Assembly (NCBI GenBank): GCA_019649035.1
Contig: BMAT01011332.1
Location: forward strand, 487,397 to 516,995
Reading direction: 5' to 3'
Length of the DNA stretch: 29,599 bases
DNA from: Elysia marginata
Taxonomy: Eukaryota; Mollusca; Gastropoda; Plakobranchidae
The notes under the pieces are model-generated. The model was not told where the DNA came from. It saw nothing but the letters and a program-made list of their open reading frames with translations, and searched no databases. Shown here piece after piece: positions 23,038-29,599 of the stretch. Both the position numbers and the translations under genes were made by a program. Position 1 is the first letter of the stretch. Each line of letters opens with the position of its first letter.

Positions 23038-24540
23038 AACCATTAATGTTTCCAGACACAGCATCGCTTATTTCCATCATATTCTAAATTGAAGAAAGAC
23101 CCAGTGTAGTTAGACAAACTTATAATATGATCACTTGTTTTTTCTTTGTCATAACTATTCGAGCTTCTATGTTCTGAAAACGCTGTAACTTATAATTATA
23201 TAGGCCCCTATTTTTTCTAATATAGCAAAATTATAGATTGGAAAGGAGAAAATAATAATAATCAATATGTGAAAAAGCAAAAGATGAAATAAGTTTCTTC
23301 AACAAGCCTGCATTAAAAAAATGCAGCCATCTGACCCATCTTACAAAGTTCATATTATGATAATATAAAGAAATTTTATAAAGATGATTTAATTACATGG
23401 TGTTCGATTGATAGATCGCAATCAAACATCACACTAAATTTTTCACCTGTTTTATCAATCAATAGTGTATTTCATGCCTTAATTAAAAAAAATACAGATC
23501 AAACTTTTCTATTGCCTGAGATATTTTGTTTCAAAGCAACAAACAATGTGTGGTTGAATAACATTTTTTTTAACTGCTCCAACTCAAAACCAGTCTTTGC
23601 AACTTGTGCCTGGTTTTCCTAGGCAACATTACAAATCATATAATGTAGGTTTTAATATCATTATGCAAATTGCAGCATGAAAGTTATAAATGAACATGAA
23701 AGCAAAGTTTTTCAATAGACGAGGTAACATGTAGTCATATAAATAATATTTTAAATTTTGTACTGCCTAATTTAATGTTTTGCAAGTTACATTTAAATGT
23801 GTTGAAAATCATTCAAAATGTCTAACCTATTGACAAAATAATAACAATATATCATTTAATTGACATTTAAACTAGTTCTGGTGACTAACTACATACTACA
23901 TGTGTGTACTGTACATGTACAAGTCTAACTAAAGCTGTGGGGAGGGAGGGGTTCAGCTTTGAAATTTTAATTGCTGCCCGTCTAATAATTTATTTTAGAC
24001 GTTAAAAAATTGTTCTTAAAAATGCAATTAAAATCTTTTGGAAAGAAACTGGAGCTAGTCAGAGTAATGCAATTTGTTCCAAATGTAAGCCTGTAGAGCT
24101 GTACAAAATTCATTAAGTCTCAAGGATTACATGACGGTGACCCAGAATGCTTATATAATTGATTTTTTTAAAAATTGTTTTACAAATAAATTATCACATA
24201 TTATGATATATGTGTAAGTTAGGTGTATTTCAAAATTTACATTTCCACCATTCTGTTACTGCAATAATCAAAATTTTCTCACTTTTTTTTTTTTAATGTA
24301 CCATAAAGAATGCCAACAATCAGTTTTACTCTTTTTTAAAATCAAGTATCTTTTTAATTTTTTAATTTTACTTTTAAGTGTTTCTTTTTTTTAATATGCT
24401 AAAAATGAACAGTTTACTTTCCTTGTGAGCAATTTATATTTTAAATTTTTGGCCTGCATCACAACATACAGATTTTGAGTGTGATTGTTTCTAGAAGTAG
24501 AATTATATTTGAGCCTAGGTCAAAAGGTGACCCTTTCTTT
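23038..24540. other. Intergenic, no gene seen
   Basis: Very AT-rich. It includes a second copy of the hairpin right-arm motif (CTGCATCACAAC, then CAGATTTTGAGTGT) at about 24448-24484. No coding signal. Confidence 0.6.
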
Positions 24541-24690
24541 AGGGGCATTTAAAAACTTCAATATTTTTGCTCCAAATCATACGGCCACATTCTCCCTGAC
24601 TGACATGATCATTGCTGTCGTCTTCACTAGAACAATCAGAATCTGCTTCTTAAGATTCAGTGTCACTATCAGTATCTCTATCATCATGTT
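24541..24690 (-). pseudogene. SHQ1: Broken duplicate of the SHQ1 C-terminal tail
   Basis: Bases 24590-24687 match 25391-25497 of the SHQ1 ORF with few substitutions and one 9-base deletion. Weaker similarity continues leftward to about 24541, past the parental stop codon into 3' flank. Read on the minus strand, the copy gives the acidic tail (DTDSDTES, then EADSDCSSE) with TAA (complement of 24650-24652) in place of the parental Glu468. It carries no CS or SHQ1 domain. It is a decayed partial duplication about 680 bases downstream of the SHQ1 stop, possibly inside the SHQ1 3' UTR. Confidence 0.85.
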
Positions 24691-25086
24691 TATAAACAGT
24701 TTACCACCTACTTGTATACATGTCAAAAACGTTGCATTTTAATCCAGTAAACAGAAAATAAACTTTCAATATGGTTGCAATCTTGCGAAATAGCATTTTT
24801 TGCATATGTTTGATGTCATCAGTTACTACTACAAGCAAGACCGACATGCTGTCATCCATTCATATTATTTTGTAAAAAATATGAAGACGATAAATGGGAA
24901 AATACCATGGTCAAGCTACAACAAATTTTTGTTCTTTTAAGAGCATTTCTAAAATGAACCTCCTTGCTACAATGCTAGGCACCTTTTGAACTTGGCTCAT
25001 TTATCAATCTATTTAAATCTCATAACTTTTGAAAAACGGCCTACTAGTACTACAGCAATCCTTGTACAAAAAATACAATACAGCAC

Positions 25087-25092
25087 TTTATT
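25087..25092 (-). terminator. Candidate SHQ1 poly(A) signal
   Basis: TTTATT on the + strand is AATAAA on the minus strand, about 270 bases after the SHQ1 stop. AATAAA-like hexamers are frequent in such AT-rich DNA, so assignment is tentative. Confidence 0.35.
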
Positions 25093-25363
25093 ATATAGCT
25101 TTGATGCCATTTCTGAAAATGCTTTGTCCATCATCACAAACAGAAGCCTCCAAAAATCAAATCATGACAATACACATGTGCTAAATCATGTCCTACTAAG
25201 TACTAAGATTTTTTTTTCAAGCATAAATTAAAAAATAAAGAACACTGCTAATATTTTTTAAACTTATGTCAGTGTTATGACAGCATTTTGTTCCAGTCTG
25301 ATCTAGAAACAGATTGCAATTAAGTGGCACCTGTATGAAAACTATAATTTTGCTTTTTCAAAA

Positions 25364-26854
25364 TTAGACTTTTTCTGCATCCTCTGTGTCTTCTCCCTGA
25401 CCAACAGGATCATTGCTGTCGTTTTCACTAGAACAATCAGAATCTGCTTCTTCAGATTCAGTATCACTATCACTAGTATCAGTTTCTCTATCATCATCAC
25501 TATCAGAGGAATCTACCTCTTTAATGTGAACAATATTTGACAGGGCTGTTGAGAGGCCCTCTACATCTTTTGCTGATTCCTCAGCATCACTGCTAGACAT
25601 CAATTCCTTGGCTTCTTTTTCCATTGCTTCTAGATTAAAATCCATGTCTGATTTTGATATTTCTACCTTTCCCAGTGCCTCTGCCATTGACTTTAACTGG
25701 TTTGGATCTGACCTTTGCACCCAAACACAATAGTCTGTTAAATACAAATCATTCAAAGGATACCGAGTTTCACTTTCAGAAAATACAAAATATATTCCCA
25801 GGAGACATTTGAGAACATTAGTTTTGCCATGCAAGAAAATTCTTTGCACATCCTGAATGACCCTTTGAATTAAATTCCAGTTTCGAAAACAAGGAAAGCA
25901 TAATGATCGCCGAGCACAGCTAATAACTACTTCATTAACATTTTCAAAATAGTCAAGCCAAGACAAAGTAGCACTCAGCTTGCTGATAGTCCAGTCTGAT
26001 TCAACATTGTGTGCTCCATTTGTGAACCTGTAGTTGAATGAATACGCATAGACCAGATCCACTAAGCCTAGATAAACTGATTTTAAATCAGATTTGTCAA
26101 CTATGTACTCTCTTCGTGGTAGTGTGGCCAATGTGTTTAACTCTTTCTCAGAAAACTTTACATCTTTGCTGACAATATCCTCAAAATCCAACAACACTGA
26201 TTCTTGAATAGCTTCATCTTCAAAGTAATCTGCTAGGTAGTGTTCACAATTAAAAGCTTCGCTCTCTTGCTGCAATCGTAACCGTCTTCTTTCTTCTTCT
26301 GGCACACTGTCTGGATTCTTTAAATCTATCATAGAAGTTAAAACTGACGTGACATCATTTAAAGCATTTGACTTTTTCCTAGCAAAACCATACTTAGGGC
26401 CCTCTAGCTTTAATTCACAGTCTGGCTGCTGCACAGTCTGCTCCACAAACCAATCAAATTCAAAATCTAGCTCGGTTTTGTTACCTTCATCATCATCTTC
26501 TTCATTTGCACTTGCAATAACTTCAACTTCTACATGGTTTGACGCCTCTGCTCTTTTTGGCGTGAGAAGTTTGGTGAGCATGTCAAGTCCCTCAAACCAC
26601 TGACCTCGAATTTTCTTCAGTAAGCGTACAATGAGTTGTCCCTTATCAACATCATATTGGGACTGAGAAGCCGAGTTTTCATCGTCAATTACCTCACCAG
26701 GTAAATGTAAGCGAAGGTAGTATGGCTCAGCGTAAAAATAGAACTCATCATCTGAGACATAACAGTCGGCATCACTAATTTTAATAAAAGGTGCGTGTAT
26801 GTTGATGAATACAAAGTTTACATCTTGGGAAAGCGAAAATCTTGGAGTCAACAT
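25364..26854 (-). CDS. SHQ1: SHQ1, H/ACA ribonucleoprotein assembly factor, single exon
   Basis: Encodes 496 residues without an intron. SHQ1 is a chaperone that holds dyskerin/Cbf5 as an RNA mimic before H/ACA snoRNP and telomerase RNP assembly (family knowledge). Residues 1-95 form the CS (p23/HSP20-like) domain, with MLTPRFSLSQD, FYAEPYYLRLHLPG and QWFEGLDMLTKLL, all close to human SHQ1. Residues 100-200 are an acidic, charged linker (FDWFVEQT, KYGFARKKS). Residues 200-400 are the helical SHQ1 domain, with HYLADYFEDEAI, HNVESDWTISKLS, GKTNVLKCLLGIYFVF and LNDLYLTDYCVWVQ. From 445 on is an acidic Ser/Asp/Glu tail ending EDAEKV. The ATG at 26854 gives the family-typical MLTP start. The protein is shorter than the roughly 577-residue human form, mainly in the tail and in a segment after FEDEAI (residues 217-233). 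The intact frame argues for function. A retrocopy origin is possible because vertebrate SHQ1 genes are spliced. Confidence 0.95.
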   Translation of the reverse strand: MLTPRFSLSQDVNFVFINIHAPFIKISDADCYVSDDEFYFYAEPYYLRLHLPGEVIDDENSASQSQYDVDKGQLIVRLLKKIRGQWFEGLDMLTKLLTPKRAEASNHVEVEVIASANEEDDDEGNKTELDFEFDWFVEQTVQQPDCELKLEGPKYGFARKKSNALNDVTSVLTSMIDLKNPDSVPEEERRRLRLQQESEAFNCEHYLADYFEDEAIQESVLLDFEDIVSKDVKFSEKELNTLATLPRREYIVDKSDLKSVYLGLVDLVYAYSFNYRFTNGAHNVESDWTISKLSATLSWLDYFENVNEVVISCARRSLCFPCFRNWNLIQRVIQDVQRIFLHGKTNVLKCLLGIYFVFSESETRYPLNDLYLTDYCVWVQRSDPNQLKSMAEALGKVEISKSDMDFNLEAMEKEAKELMSSSDAEESAKDVEGLSTALSNIVHIKEVDSSDSDDDRETDTSDSDTESEEADSDCSSENDSNDPVGQGEDTEDAEKV

Positions 26855-27482
26855 GATGAAAGGATTGAAAGCTACCTGATGGCCTCTTCATTAGCACAGT
26901 ATTGGAAACTGAAAGTAGAATTTCGGATCAGATTTTGAAGACAGTGGTTTCCCTTTTATTTGGAAACTGCTATGTTGAGTACGTATTCTTAAAATGTGTT
27001 GTTTGATGAATGCAACAGACTATTTTGCCAATGACAATGCAAAGAGAAACAGAAAAACTGAAAGATACAGAGACATAATATGAAGGAACCAACAAAATTC
27101 AGTTGACCCAATCATAAGGTATAGATCTACAAAAGGAACATAAACTCGTTAATTTGCCATGTCAATAAGCTCTTAACTCTAGAAACGTAATTTAGGTTTG
27201 AAATACATGTAATGGAGCTGCTTGTACTCATAGTTGCCTGAACACTGGTGTTTACAAACACTGGGCACAGTACAGCAATGACTGCTAATTTTACACTTGG
27301 TGTCGAAATTCGGCGATGATTAGTGTCTTTCTCATGCCATGCTACCTATATAAAACTATAAATTTCATGAAAGCTTAAATCTTGGACTTTTTAACAGTGC
27401 TAGTTATGTTGTAGTCAGTGCTTAAAAGAATTTGTGTAGTTTTTTCCCACTCATACTGTGATTTTGTCAAATGCGTTAAAGA
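26855..27482. other. SHQ1 5' flank
   Basis: Upstream (right) of the SHQ1 start. It should contain the 5' UTR and promoter, but no TATA, CRE or other clear site was recognised. A CAG-GTAGCT sequence in the transcript sense, just before the ATG, resembles a splice donor but has no obvious role. Confidence 0.4.
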
Positions 27483-27673
27483 CATAACTTTATCTCGGTT
27501 TTATGAACCGCAAAATGTAAACGAAATAAGCACATGAAAAATCGGCATCTCATTTAATGGTCTGCCATGTTTTATAAAGATTTGGAGATATTTACGAGGT
27601 CAAACGATCGTGTGAACACAACACCCGCGACACAACTGCCTGCTTGACCAAGCCAGCGAGATTGCCTGGACCC
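27483..27673 (-). repeat. Dispersed repeat, copy 2 (inverted partner of 1882-2084)
   Basis: The reverse complement aligns with 1882-2084 throughout, with a gap of about 12 bases after the CAAGCAGGCAG block. It lies about 630-820 bases upstream of SHQ1, in the SHQ1 sense direction. The family is unidentified. Confidence 0.8.
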
Positions 27674-29599
27674 GATTCTTGTCTAATTTGTTTTGTGAAT
27701 AAAAGATAGCCCAGCTTAGCTCATTATTCAATGTCTAAGTAAATAAATGAAGACGTGAACAAATGAACGAGAGGAGGTGGGATGAGCTGTACCAAGCCGA
27801 CGCCTTTTTACATATGTATTATATATATATGACTCTGTAGTAGCATTGCTTTCAGTTTTTAGTTCACTTTTCTCACTTCACTGTCATACCAGATGGCCGT
27901 GGATGGGCGTATAACATCAAACAATGAATAAACATAAAAGTTTTCCGTGGTTGGCCTCCCCCTGATATGATTACAAACCCACTTTTGTGTTTCCAACATA
28001 ATTATAAGCCTTATGGTTCCTTAGGGGACGAGGGTGACAGGGATGGGCAGAGATGTGACAAATTTTGCATTTGTGTTGAAAAGTCTGGCAAACAACGAGC
28101 AACTGTGGGGCAAATCAGTGTTTGAGAGGCTGCGGTTTGCAAGATATTGACGGCCTCTTAGTAACTGACATATCAAAACACCAACCCAAAGAACCTGCAC
28201 TGGTGAGGTGGTTGTTGTCCACACCACAGAAATCCAAGAATAAGCTAGAAAAGGCGCTGTGTTGCGAGGTCTGTGAGGCAATGAAGATGCAACATGTCAG
28301 CGGAGTGTTGGCACCACTGTTCTGCGGCCAGTGATATATACTATAGTTAGCTAGATGGGCTAACGCTTTGTTAGCAATCACAGCTTTGTGTGACTTCACT
28401 GCGCAGGCTCAGATAGCGAAGTAGAACTCCCTGCCTGCATAACTTTGATCCCGGAAACGGAGGTGAAGGCACTTAGGAGACAGGAGAAACATCCATTGGA
28501 TCGCGCGTCCCAGCCTATTACTTTCCTTTAAACAACATGAATATGTTGTTTTATTTTCATTTCTTCATTAATGCGCTTTGCGATTTATTTAGAAAACTAG
28601 TAAATTTATTAATCTAACGCATTCAAGCTCGTAGCCTATCTCATAACTGTGGAAATAAGTCGCATATCCAGTTTTTCAATGTGCGCATTCAATCACTTCA
28701 AACTCCTGCCTAGATCTAGAATCTAGATGTAGAACTAGCTAGATTCGGCGATAGAACCAAACCAATGTCATATCGTGTGTTGTTGCTCGAAAAACTTCCA
28801 TTCATTTTTCTAAGACTAAATTGAACTTGTAGGCTATCTCGTAGTGTCTGCAATTTATTTATTTTCATATTCCAACTAGATCACCTTAGGCAGTATTATA
28901 GGCCTACACGCACAATGGAAATTGCGCTCATTGTTCTTTTGAAATAATTATAAACTAATGTTTATGGGCCTAGGCCTACCTGATATTATAAATAAGACTA
29001 TTCACCTAGATTGCCACTCTTCACTTTCTTTTTTTTATTTGTTTCTATACTCTAGTATAATAAAACGCCCTGTTTAGTTATTTTTTTCTTGTTCAGTCGT
29101 ATATTGTAAGATCAGTTTTGCATTCAGGCATTAGCTTGTTGTTGTAGGGGACGTAGTATACCTACATTAGCAATTATTTTATTTGGGCAGAAGCTTTTTT
29201 TTCAATACATATTTGGATAGGCATTATTCTGTATTGTAAGCAATACAATATTTAATATTTGTGTAAAACCACACATTTAGCATTGGAATTTTTTCATGCA
29301 GAAAAATAAGTGGAGAGGGCCTTGTTGTGTGGCCTGGAATTGCTCTAATAAACAATATAAATGAGCAGAATCTGATTCATCAAACAGAAACCAGGACATA
29401 TCGTCATTTTATTCTAACATACCGTAACAGTAAGATTTGTGTACGGCATATATATATATATATATATATGTAGTCTTTATTTTTTTTTTAAATTGTATTT
29501 AAATCTATTTATAAACAAGCTAGGTTTTGTTCCGTCTACCTCCAGTAGAAAATAGGCCTACATTATTTCAATATTAATAACACTGTAATAAAAATCAAC
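27674..29599. other. Right flank, no gene recognised
   Basis: The stretch at 28021-28510 is less AT-rich and has overlapping ORFs of 70-94 codons on both strands, but none resembles a known protein or has convincing splice context. The rest is AT-rich with AGATCTAGA clusters near 28711-28743. Confidence 0.5.
29449..29469. repeat. TA dinucleotide microsatellite
   Basis: A pure alternating TA run of about 20 bases near the right end of the window. Confidence 0.95.

Noticed and set aside
24485..24742. 85-codon + strand ORF
   Set aside because: It is antisense to the duplicated SHQ1 tail fragment and has no independent support.
26349..26603. 84-codon + strand ORF opposite SHQ1
   Set aside because: It is the antisense shadow of the acidic SHQ1 linker, giving the serine-rich composition expected from reversed Asp/Glu codons.
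28021..28399. Overlapping ORFs of 70-94 codons on both strands in a less AT-rich patch
   Set aside because: Frames on both strands are open because of composition. The + frame 'start' would be TTG, stop codons interrupt any extension, and no domain or splice context is recognisable.

Overview
This is an AT-rich nuclear window from an animal. It has short exons joined by long GT-AG introns, microsatellites, many decayed inverted-repeat transposons and no bacterial-type gene packing. The two proteins found are metazoan-like orthologues. Repeated AGATCTAGAT strings, TAGGCCTA motifs and the overall texture suggest a marine invertebrate, most likely a gastropod mollusc (Aplysia-like). That taxonomic guess is inference only.

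Two protein-coding genes can be supported, and they converge. On the + strand, Rab2 (RAB2A-type small GTPase) runs from ATG 988 to TAA 13128 in seven coding exons. The exons join to a complete 212-residue protein with every GTPase motif and a C-terminal Cys-Cys. A CRE palindrome and an ETS-type site lie within about 100 bases upstream of its start. The 3' flank holds several poly(A) signals between 13.3 and 15.7 kb. On the - strand, a single uninterrupted 496-codon ORF (26854 to 25364) is SHQ1, the H/ACA ribonucleoprotein assembly chaperone, with an N-terminal CS domain, a SHQ1 domain and an acidic Ser/Asp/Glu tail. The two genes act in unrelated processes (ER-Golgi/endolysosomal traffic and snoRNP assembly), and nothing suggests they work together.

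The rest is introns and intergenic DNA shaped by repeats. Bases 1-207 are a TAG-type microsatellite. Rab2 intron 1 holds a 236-bp MITE with near-perfect terminal inverted repeats and a perfect 8-bp target duplication (1353-1604), then a 200-bp dispersed repeat (1882-2084) whose inverted partner lies upstream of SHQ1 (27483-27673). Introns 2, 4, 5 and 6 carry possible hAT-like remnants, CT microsatellites and homopolymers.

The intergenic region 16.3-20.1 kb is a nested transposon cluster. One TIR element (copy A, 16315-19240) is split by a second TIR element (16525-18885), and a related unsplit copy (copy B, 19246-20101) follows immediately. Copy B gives the empty-site comparison. A 134-bp miniature relative of the inner element lies at 21004-21137. 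At 24541-24690, downstream of SHQ1, is a broken duplicate of the SHQ1 C-terminal coding tail, with an in-frame stop. The right flank (27.7-29.6 kb) shows no recognisable gene.

No unprecedented biological system was found. The most notable items are the nested transposons, the partial SHQ1 tail duplication and the intronless SHQ1 ORF.
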